Shown here in pieces: positions 1 to 7,651 of a stretch of 64,000 bases of DNA. The notes beneath the pieces were generated by a model. It saw nothing but the letters and a program-made list of their open reading frames with translations, was not told the origin of the DNA and did not search any database. Every line of letters begins with the position of its first letter. The stretch's first letter is position 1. Origin of the DNA: Chloroflexota bacterium (GTDB taxonomy: Bacteria; Chloroflexota; JAJPGV01); contig JAJPGV010000046.1 of assembly GCA_021325635.1 (NCBI GenBank), forward strand, positions 1-64,000, written 5' to 3'. The position numbers and the translations under genes are program-made.

Positions 1-1146
<1,146 letters not shown>

Positions 1147-1179
1147 AAACCTCCTCCTTCGGATTGTTACGCGTGCCCT

Positions 1180-1206
1180 CTAGCACTCGTTTTATGTGAC
1201 TGCTAG
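1180..1206 (-). promoter_or_regulatory. CIRCE operator (HrcA site) of groES-groEL
   Basis: Two 9-base half-sites, CTAGCACTC and GACTGCTAG, are separated by exactly 9 bases, the layout of the CIRCE operator (TTAGCACTC-N9-GAGTGCTAA). The second half differs from perfect symmetry at one base. It lies just downstream of the -10 box, over the expected start of transcription. A third half-site copy, GACTGCTAA, is at 1221-1229 inside the promoter spacer. Confidence 0.9.
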
Positions 1207-1209
1207 CAA

Positions 1210-1238
1210 ATAATATTTGCGACTGCTAACAGTGTCAA
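1210..1238 (-). promoter_or_regulatory. Sigma-A promoter of groES-groEL
   Basis: Reading the minus strand, TTGACA (1233-1238) is separated by 17 bases from TATTAT (1210-1215). That is a near-consensus housekeeping promoter, about 64 bases upstream of the groES ATG and directly followed by the CIRCE operator. Confidence 0.85.
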
Positions 1239-1396
1239 GGCCCCGTGCAGTGGATGACGAAAGGAGCGCGCTCACTACCCTCAGCCCCTTCACACAGACG
1301 CTGCCAATGCCCCCACGAACACACGGCCGGCGCCCACCATTTTGGCGCCTCCGCTGTAATAGGCGAACGTGTTGCGTATGATGAGCTTAGGGCAGC

Positions 1397-2194
1397 ATGC
1401 TTCTCGTATTCGACGTCAGTAACGTTTCCACCAAGTTCGGCGTGTACGACGGCGACCGCTTGGTCGCCAACTGGCGCATCGACACCGACTGGCATCAGAC
1501 GGCCGACGAATACGGCCTGCTGGTCACCGGGCTCATGCGTCATCGGGGCATCGAGCCGAGCGCGATCGACGCCGCCATCATGGCCAACGTGGTGCCGCCC
1601 CTGATCGTCACCTTTCAGGAGATGACCGAGGCATATTTCGGGCAGCGCTGCGCGGTGGTCTCGCACGAGCTGGATGTGGGCCTGAAATATCGCACCCTGA
1701 ACCCCGCCGAGACAGGCGCCGACCGCATCGTCAACTGCCTGGCAGCGCATCGCCTGTACGGCGGGCCATCGATCGTCGTCAAGTTCGGCACGGCGACGAC
1801 CTTCGACGCTATCTCCGGGGATGGCGCGTTCCTGGGCGGAGCCATTACCGCCGGGCTCACGCTGTCGCTGGACGCCCTCACCCAGCGCGCCGCCCGCCTC
1901 TACAAGGTGGAGCTGGCGCCACCCCCAAAAGCCATCGCCACCGATACCGTGGGCAACCTGCAGTCGGGTCTGGTCTATGGCTACGTGGGCCTGGTCGAGG
2001 GGCTGATCGAGCGCTTTCGGCATGAGCTCGGGCCGCTGCGCCGCGTGGTCGCCACAGGCTGGGAAGCACAGTACATCGCCCCACTCACGCCCGCAATCGA
2101 TGAAGTCAATCCGCTGCTCACCCTCGAAGGCCTGCGCATGGCGTACGAGGCCGTGGCCGCGCCACTGATCTCAGCACCGGGAAAGAGACAATAG
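1397..2194 (+). CDS. coaX: Type III pantothenate kinase, divergent active site
   Basis: Family role: ATP-dependent phosphorylation of pantothenate, first step of coenzyme A synthesis, by a cytoplasmic ASKHA-fold dimer. The 265-residue length is typical, and the pattern is recognisable: N-terminal FDVSN (5-9), GADRIVNCLAA (107-117), FGTATTFD (130-137), GGAI (148-151). Several motif positions deviate. The first motif is D-V-S-N-V, not D-x-G-N-T. The residue before FGTATT is Lys129 where Asp is the family rule. The pantothenate loop has TAG for PG, and the C-terminal TGG is TGW. Asp6 and Asp109 are kept. It overlaps coaBC by one base (TAGTG), so the two are co-transcribed. It may be a low-activity or regulatory paralogue; see the findings. 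Confidence 0.85.
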   Translation: MLLVFDVSNVSTKFGVYDGDRLVANWRIDTDWHQTADEYGLLVTGLMRHRGIEPSAIDAAIMANVVPPLIVTFQEMTEAYFGQRCAVVSHELDVGLKYRTLNPAETGADRIVNCLAAHRLYGGPSIVVKFGTATTFDAISGDGAFLGGAITAGLTLSLDALTQRAARLYKVELAPPPKAIATDTVGNLQSGLVYGYVGLVEGLIERFRHELGPLRRVVATGWEAQYIAPLTPAIDEVNPLLTLEGLRMAYEAVAAPLISAPGKRQ

Positions 2195-3402
2195 TGGCCG
2201 GCGGCGATCGTGACTTGACCGGCAGGCGGATCCTGCTCGGCGTTGCGGGCGGAATCGCGGCCTACAAGGTGGTCGAGGTCGCGCGCAGGCTCACTCGCCT
2301 GGGCGCCAGCGTCCACGTGGCCATGACCCACTCAGCCAGCCGGTTCGTCGGCTCCTTGACCTTCGAGACGCTGACCCGCAACAAGGTCCTGACCGACGTC
2401 ATGGAGCTGGACGCGGCCAGCGAGATCGTCCACGTCGAGCTGGGCAAGAGGGTGGACCTCATCGTGATTGCCCCTGCTACCGCCAACCTCATCGCCCGCC
2501 TGGCGCATGGGCTGGCCGAAGACCCCATCACCGTAACGGCGCTGGCCAGTCCGGCCCCGCTCCTGATCATCCCGGCCATGGACCATCACATGTGGGCCAA
2601 CGCCGCCACGCAGGCCAACGTCGAAACGCTGCGCGAGCGAGGAGCGCACATCCTGCTGCCGGTGCGCGGCGAGCTGGCTTCGGGCGAGGTGGGCTGGGGC
2701 CGGATGCAGGAGCCGGAGGCCATCGTGGAGGCCGTATGCGCCCAATTTGGGCCCGGACCGCTCGCCGGCCGCAAGATCCTGGTGACGGCCGGCGGCACGC
2801 GCGAGCCGATCGATCCGGTGCGCTACATCGGCAACCACTCGTCAGGCAAGATGGGGCTGGCGGTGGCTCAGGAGGCGGCCCGCAGAGGAGCGGACGTCAC
2901 CCTGCTGTACGGCGCGATCAGCGTGCCGCTGAGCGCCGGCATCAAGGCCGAGCACACTCCAACCGCGGCCGACATGGCCGCCGCCGTTCAGCGCATCGCC
3001 AAGGACTGCGACGCCCTGGTGATGGCCGCCGCGGTAGCCGACTACCGGCCAGCCTCGATCGCCTCGCAGAAGATCAAGAAGGGCACGGACCTCACTTTGC
3101 AGCTGACCTCCACCACCGACATCCTGTCCTCTATTGCCGGCCTGCCGCTGATCAAGGTCGGGTTCGCGGCCGAAACCGAGCAGCTGCTGTCCGCCGCCCG
3201 CGACAAGCTGCGGCGCAAGCAGCTGGATTTGATTGTCGCCAACGACGTGACTGCCGAAGGATCCGGCTTCGGTTCCAATACCAATCAGGTGACCATCCTG
3301 GGCCGGGACGGCTCAATGGAGGAGCTCCCGCTGCTCACCAAGACCGAGGTCGCCGCTCGAATCCTGGACCGCGTTCAGGAGCTGTTTGACGAACGAAGTT
3401 GA
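2194..3402 (+). CDS. coaBC: Bifunctional phosphopantothenoylcysteine decarboxylase / phosphopantothenate-cysteine ligase
   Basis: Catalyses two steps of CoA synthesis: joining cysteine to 4'-phosphopantothenate (CoaB, C-terminal) and flavin-dependent decarboxylation to phosphopantetheine (CoaC, N-terminal). At 402 residues it is family-typical. The CoaC part has the flavin motif GVAGGIAAYK (16-25), the catalytic His80 in IVHVEL, and PATANLIA (94-101). The usual PAMN is PAMD (127-130), and the usual Cys of the substrate clamp is Ser163 in LASGEVGWGRM. The CoaB part begins near residue 191 with ILVTAGGTREPIDPVR and includes AAAVADYRP. The GTG start shares its G with the coaX stop, so translation is coupled. 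Confidence 0.95.
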   Translation: MAGGDRDLTGRRILLGVAGGIAAYKVVEVARRLTRLGASVHVAMTHSASRFVGSLTFETLTRNKVLTDVMELDAASEIVHVELGKRVDLIVIAPATANLIARLAHGLAEDPITVTALASPAPLLIIPAMDHHMWANAATQANVETLRERGAHILLPVRGELASGEVGWGRMQEPEAIVEAVCAQFGPGPLAGRKILVTAGGTREPIDPVRYIGNHSSGKMGLAVAQEAARRGADVTLLYGAISVPLSAGIKAEHTPTAADMAAAVQRIAKDCDALVMAAAVADYRPASIASQKIKKGTDLTLQLTSTTDILSSIAGLPLIKVGFAAETEQLLSAARDKLRRKQLDLIVANDVTAEGSGFGSNTNQVTILGRDGSMEELPLLTKTEVAARILDRVQELFDERS

Positions 3403-3410
3403 CTTTCGCT

Positions 3411-3893
3411 CTACTCCACGGCGGCGCCGCAGCGGGGGCAGCGATGCTCGATCCCGACGAGGGAGCCGCAGCGCAGGCAGGACTCGAACGGGCTCTCCGA
3501 CCGCTCCATAAAGGGATAGGCCATCTGCAGCCGAAGCTTGATAAAGAGAATGCGCTCTTCTTCATCCAGCTCGCGCCGCTCATCCGCCTGCAGCAGATGA
3601 TTCGTATCGACCACGTTGAGGCCCAGGGCTGCTCCCAGCCACAGGATCTCGTCGAAGCTTTGGGGCGACCGTACGCCCGACTCCAGGTCGGCAACGTCCG
3701 CCAGGGGCAGGTGCAGCGCACCAGCGAGGTCACGCTGAGTGAGCTTCTGCCGCAGCCTCAGCCGGCGAAGTGTGGGACCGAACCGTTCGTTGACGGGAGC
3801 GACGCGATGGCGCCGCACCCGCTCGACTCGCTCCTCCGCTTCTCGTCCAAAGCGCCAGAAGTCACCCGAAGAGGCAGCTTGCTCCATAGGCAA
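3411..3893 (-). CDS. XRE-family DNA-binding protein with C-terminal zinc ribbon
   Basis: A predicted transcription regulator of 160 residues. A helix-turn-helix of the Cro/CI type spans about residues 40-93 (core LTQRDLAGALHLPLADVADL). A charged helical linker (103-125) follows, then a four-cysteine ribbon, C139-x2-C142 and C152-x2-C155, likely to bind zinc. The gene converges on coaBC, with only 8 bases between the stops, and is divergent from the OpgC-like gene, which it may control. Target and ligand are unknown; the HTH plus rubredoxin-like ribbon layout might sense metal or redox state (inference). Confidence 0.8.
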   Translation of the reverse strand: MPMEQAASSGDFWRFGREAEERVERVRRHRVAPVNERFGPTLRRLRLRQKLTQRDLAGALHLPLADVADLESGVRSPQSFDEILWLGAALGLNVVDTNHLLQADERRELDEEERILFIKLRLQMAYPFMERSESPFESCLRCGSLVGIEHRCPRCGAAVE

Positions 3894-4013
3894 CTGCTAG
3901 AAACGGCGAGAAGCAGCCACTGTTACGCGGGCCATCTGAACGAGTTCTGCATCGTTCCTTCACCGAACGTCAACCTTCGACGCGTACGCTGGTACTAGAT
4001 TTAGGAAACAGCA

Positions 4014-5450
4014 GTGCGACAGATGGCCATAACGTCAACCGCCCAAGGCGCTGCGCGGACGCCCCCGACGCCTGGCCTCGGCTGGGCCTACGCCGAGCCG
4101 GGCAAGCGCGACCTGCGCATCGACCTGCTGCGCGGCGCCGCCATTTTTGCCATGGTGGTCGACCACGTCGGCGGCCAGGAATCGTGGCTGTACGCGCTGA
4201 CTGGAGGCAACCACTTCTTCGTTTCCGCCGCCGAAGCCTTCATCTTCCTTTCCGGCTTCGTTACCGGCATGATCCAGGCCCAGGTCATCGCCCGCGAGGG
4301 GTGGAAAGCGGCCTTCGCCAATACCGTTCAGCGTGCCTGCAGCCTCTATTTCATGGCCGTGCTGCTGGCGCTGACCCTGCCGCTGCTGGCCCTGCACCTG
4401 GGCTTATCGTGGGCCAATCCACTGCAGACGACCTCCCTGCCAGGCTACGTCGTGGGGGTCGTCACGTTCCAGCAGACCTACTACCTGGTCGACATCCTGG
4501 TACTGTACGCTCTGCTGTTTCCCTGCGCCGGCCTGGCCCTCAAGCTCATTTCGTCGGGCGCCAGCTGGCTGGTCATCACGGCGTCCTGGAGCCTGTGGCT
4601 GCTGTGGCAGTATGCGCCCGAGGCCCTCAGCCTGCCCGGCAGCGACACGGTGTTCCATTTCGCTTCGTGGCAGGTCATCTTCTTCACGGCGCTGGTCATG
4701 GGCGCCCATCGCAAGCAGGTGGCCGCGTTCTTCGCCCAGCTACCGGCCGGGGCCTACCTCACCTGGTCCGGGGCGCTGTTCACCGCTAGCCTGCTGGTCT
4801 ACCACTCCGAGCAGGCGGTGCTGTCCGCCGTCTTGCCGAGCCGGGATGCGCAGTCCGCGGCCGATGCGCTGTTCTCTAAGGCGGACGTCGGGGTGGGGCG
4901 TTTGATCGTCTTCGCCATCCTGGCCGCGTTTGCCTACAGCCTGCTGACCATCGCCTGGAAGCCACTGAAGGCCATCCTGGGCTGGCTGCTGGTGCCGCTG
5001 GGACAGCACTCGCTCTTGGCTTACTGTCTGCACCTGTTCGTGGTGGCGCTGTTCGCCGCGGCAGGTCCATCTATCCTCGGGCCCCAACCAAGCTCCGGCG
5101 AAACAGCCCTGCTCCAGGCAAGCGGCGTTATCCTCGTGTGGCTCACGGTCATGACGATCGCCAGCTTCAGCCCGGCCAAGCGGCCCTCGGTGGCGAAGCC
5201 GGCGGCCAAACCCGCTCCGGCCATTGCTGCCCCACGGCCTCTTCCACCGGCCCGCCAGCTGCCCGCTCCTCAGACGATGCGCGCACGGCCGCTTGTAACC
5301 CCGCGCGCGCCGGCCATGCAGCCGCTCACCCTGGCGCAGCGAGGCTTGCGGCCGCTGCCGGTGGCCGTTCCCAGCGTCGGGCAGCGGACGTCTACGCTGT
5401 CTTCACGCTCCTCGCTCGCGGCCCGACAGTCTCTTCCCGCAGGTCGATGA
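4014..5450 (+). CDS. OpgC-family membrane acyltransferase-like protein
   Basis: OpgC-type proteins transfer acyl (e.g. succinyl) groups to periplasmic or cell-envelope glycans. The 478-residue protein has the family opening, DLLRGAAIFAMVVDH (about 37-51), with conserved Arg and His facing the membrane, and about ten hydrophobic spans to residue 385. A Pro/Ala-rich cytoplasmic-looking tail of some 85 residues is unusual. A GTG at 4014 follows an AGGAAA ribosome site at about 7 bases; an ATG at 4023 is an alternative. The stop overlaps the ATG of the esterase gene (ATGA), so the two are translationally coupled and probably act on the same envelope glycan or ester. Confidence 0.85.
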   Translation: MRQMAITSTAQGAARTPPTPGLGWAYAEPGKRDLRIDLLRGAAIFAMVVDHVGGQESWLYALTGGNHFFVSAAEAFIFLSGFVTGMIQAQVIAREGWKAAFANTVQRACSLYFMAVLLALTLPLLALHLGLSWANPLQTTSLPGYVVGVVTFQQTYYLVDILVLYALLFPCAGLALKLISSGASWLVITASWSLWLLWQYAPEALSLPGSDTVFHFASWQVIFFTALVMGAHRKQVAAFFAQLPAGAYLTWSGALFTASLLVYHSEQAVLSAVLPSRDAQSAADALFSKADVGVGRLIVFAILAAFAYSLLTIAWKPLKAILGWLLVPLGQHSLLAYCLHLFVVALFAAAGPSILGPQPSSGETALLQASGVILVWLTVMTIASFSPAKRPSVAKPAAKPAPAIAAPRPLPPARQLPAPQTMRARPLVTPRAPAMQPLTLAQRGLRPLPVAVPSVGQRTSTLSSRSSLAARQSLPAGR

Positions 5451-6493
5451 GGGATTTCCTCAAGCCACTCATCCTGTTCGGCGTGATTCTGGCCGGATGG
5501 GCGCTGACGCTGCTCGGCATCTGGCCGGCGACCCAGTCAACAAGCGGGGTGGCGAGCCCGCAAACCCAGGCGCCTCAGTCCGCCGCCTTTCAGCCCGTGC
5601 CTAACACGAGTCCCGTCCCCACCGACTTCCTGAAGAAGGCCGTGGCGGCCGCCACCCCGGTACCCGGCGCAGGCGCCAGCGGCCAAGCTCCGAGCGTCTC
5701 GACACGCCCTCCCGGCTCGTCCAGGATGGAATTCTTCCTCTTCCAGAGCGCCGCCCTGGACCGTCCCATGCACTACATCGCCTACCTGCCCGCTAACTAC
5801 GACACTCAGCCCAACCGGCACTACCCAGTGCTGTACATGCTTCATGGCATCGGCGGCGGCCTGGGAGGCATCATGGGCAACGAGACCGAATGGCCGGGCT
5901 ACGGCATCACCGCGGCGGCCGACCGCCTCATCGCCAGCGGCCAGATCCAACCGCTGATCATGATCTTTCCCGAAGGGGATCAGGGCTTCTGGATGGACGC
6001 GGCCGGAGACGGGCCGAAATACGGTAAGTACACGTCAGAGGACCTGCTGCACGAGGTGGATGGCCGCTTCCGCACGATCCCAGACCGCAACCACCGCGCC
6101 ATCGGCGGGCTTTCGATGGGCGGCTTCGGCGCGCTGGCGCTGGCCATGCAGCACCCCGACCTGTTTCGGACCGCCGGAGCGCACAGCCCATCGCTCAACC
6201 GCCTCCAGAACGGGCCCGCCTTCTTCGGCAACCAGGCCTATTTCGATGCGCACGATCCGGTGGCGCTGCTGCGAGACCATCCGGATACGGCGATGACCTT
6301 GAACCTGTGGCTCGACGTAGCCAACCAGGACCCGCTGTGGCGCGTCAGCACCGAAGCCTTGCATCAGCAGCTCGTGGCGGAGAACATCCCGCATCAGTGG
6401 CACGAGTGGCCGGGCCAGCACAACGGCGTGTACTGGGGCGAGCACATGGACGATTACCTCGCCTTTTACAACGCCAGTCTGCAGTCCACCTAG
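5447..6493 (+). CDS. Membrane-anchored alpha/beta-hydrolase, esterase D / antigen-85-like
   Basis: A predicted 348-residue extracytoplasmic ester hydrolase or acyltransferase. An N-terminal signal anchor (residues 7-27) is followed by a low-complexity Pro/Ala/Ser linker to about 90, then the hydrolase domain. The nucleophile elbow is GLSMGG (Ser223), the oxyanion region LHGIGGG (132-138), and the probable acid and base are Asp290 and His325. The start is placed at the ATG that overlaps the previous stop (ATGA). An open frame continues further upstream but only inside the OpgC-like gene. Coupling to an OpgC-like acyltransferase suggests acyl transfer or removal on a surface polymer (inference). 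Confidence 0.85.
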   Translation: MRDFLKPLILFGVILAGWALTLLGIWPATQSTSGVASPQTQAPQSAAFQPVPNTSPVPTDFLKKAVAAATPVPGAGASGQAPSVSTRPPGSSRMEFFLFQSAALDRPMHYIAYLPANYDTQPNRHYPVLYMLHGIGGGLGGIMGNETEWPGYGITAAADRLIASGQIQPLIMIFPEGDQGFWMDAAGDGPKYGKYTSEDLLHEVDGRFRTIPDRNHRAIGGLSMGGFGALALAMQHPDLFRTAGAHSPSLNRLQNGPAFFGNQAYFDAHDPVALLRDHPDTAMTLNLWLDVANQDPLWRVSTEALHQQLVAENIPHQWHEWPGQHNGVYWGEHMDDYLAFYNASLQST

Positions 6494-7221
6494 GCCGACG
6501 ACGGCGCCTGGGCGCGCATGACACTGAGGACGAAGTCCGGGCCCTTGGCGTCGCTCTCATGTTTGAAGAAGCAGAACACGTCGCGGCCCGCCGCGGCCAG
6601 CCCCTCCAGGCGCTTTCTCCAGCTGCGCAGCTCGTCCTCGGTGTAGTCGGTCTTGCGCAGCCGCAGGTACACGAAGCCGCTGGCGGGCAGCAGCGGGGCT
6701 GCCGACTCGTCGGTCTCCGCCAGGCAGAGCGCGGCGTCATTGCGCTGCAGCAGCTCATAGACAGGATCGACCAGCCAGGATTCGTGCCTGAACTCGAAGG
6801 CCACCTGCTGTCCCAAGGGCCGCAGCAGATCCAGGAAGGCGCTCAGCCGCTCGACGTCCGCCCGCTGGTAGGGCGGCAGCTGGAACAGGATCGGGCCGCG
6901 GCGGCTGCCCATGCTGTTGGCTAGCTCCGTGAAGCGCTCGACGGGCTGCTCGGCGTCCAGGAGGCGGCGGCGATGGGTGATCTCCTGCGGCGCCTTGAGG
7001 GCGAAGCGGAACCCCTCCGGGACGGTGTCCCGCCATTTGGCCATCGCGCTCTCAGAAGGCATGCGGTAGAACGAATTGTTCAGCTCCACGGCGTCGAAGC
7101 GCTGCGAGTAGAAAGCCAGCATCTGATCGGCAGGCAGCTTCTGCGGGTAGAACTTGCCCTTCCATTCGGGGTAAGCCCAGCCGGACGTGCCCAGGTACAG
7201 ATGGCCCATTTCCCAAAACAT
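6490..7221 (-). CDS. DUF72 family protein (YecE-like)
   Basis: A TIM-barrel-like protein family of unknown biochemical role, widespread in bacteria. The 243 residues show the hallmark opening LYLGTSGWAYPEWKGKFYP, the central AVELNNSFYRMPS and WRDTVPEGFRFALKAP blocks, FQLPP, and the later FEFRHESW and YLRLRK segments. The C-terminal WRKRLEGLAAAGRDVFCFFKHE is also typical. The next Met (7209) is an alternative start. It converges on the esterase gene with a 4-base overlap of the 3' ends, so the two are not co-transcribed. Confidence 0.92.
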   Translation of the reverse strand: MFWEMGHLYLGTSGWAYPEWKGKFYPQKLPADQMLAFYSQRFDAVELNNSFYRMPSESAMAKWRDTVPEGFRFALKAPQEITHRRRLLDAEQPVERFTELANSMGSRRGPILFQLPPYQRADVERLSAFLDLLRPLGQQVAFEFRHESWLVDPVYELLQRNDAALCLAETDESAAPLLPASGFVYLRLRKTDYTEDELRSWRKRLEGLAAAGRDVFCFFKHESDAKGPDFVLSVMRAQAPSSA

Positions 7222-7226
7222 ACCCC

Positions 7227-7270
7227 TTGACAGAATTACTGCTCATCTGTACAGTGTTCATCAGTACAGT
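7227..7270 (+). promoter_or_regulatory. Promoter with overlapping tandem repeat upstream of a small membrane protein gene
   Basis: TTGACA (7227-7232), 17 bases, then TACAGT (7250-7255) form a plausible sigma-A promoter reading right. The -10 box lies inside a 12-base unit, CATCTGTACAGT (7244-7255), repeated as CATCAGTACAGT (7259-7270) with a 15-base period and one mismatch. That layout suits an operator that blocks the promoter. Confidence 0.55.
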
Positions 7271-7287
7271 ATCTGAGGTTCGAAGAG

Positions 7288-7500
7288 ATGCACACACAAC
7301 GAACGTTCATGATCGCCGCCGGGCTGGCCCTGTGGGTGCCCCTGCTGTGCTCGTTCTTCGGCGGTCTCTCGGTCGCCCGAGTGTCTGGTCTGGCGGTTAC
7401 GCAGGTCGCCATGGTGGGCCTGTTGATCGCCGCCACGCTGCTGCTCGGAGTCCTCATCGGCAAGACGGCGGCGGTCCCGGTCAACGCCCGCGGCCGCTAA
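7288..7500 (+). CDS. Small membrane protein, two predicted transmembrane helices
   Basis: A 70-residue protein of unknown function. Hydrophobic spans lie at about residues 8-29 and 34-58, with a short basic C-terminus (NARGR). A promoter-like element with tandem repeats lies 33-61 bases upstream. It is divergent from the DUF72 gene and followed by a long perfect inverted repeat. No family was recognised. Coding status rests on the hydrophobicity pattern and the placed promoter. Confidence 0.6.
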   Translation: MHTQRTFMIAAGLALWVPLLCSFFGGLSVARVSGLAVTQVAMVGLLIAATLLLGVLIGKTAAVPVNARGR

Positions 7501-7526
7501 CGTCCGCTGATTCGAGGCAACCATTC

Positions 7527-7621
7527 CCACCGGGCAGTGATCCGCCCGCCAACAGCCGTGCTCTGACTCGTCCCGGGGCCCGGCTGTCCCCTCCCGCGGC
7601 GGGCGGATCACTGCCCGGTGG
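7527..7621. terminator. Perfect 24-bp inverted repeat with nested stem between convergent genes
   Basis: The 24 bases at 7527-7550 are exactly the reverse complement of 7598-7621. The 47-base loop contains a second perfect 7-bp pair, ACAGCCG (7552-7558) with CGGCTGT (7581-7587). The structure sits between the convergent small-membrane-protein and mutS genes, so it could end transcription from both sides, although no T-tract follows either arm. A small mobile or REP-like repeat, or a structured RNA, are alternatives. Confidence 0.6.
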
Positions 7622-7651
7622 AGGTCCTCCGGATGGCGGCGGAGCTGCTGC

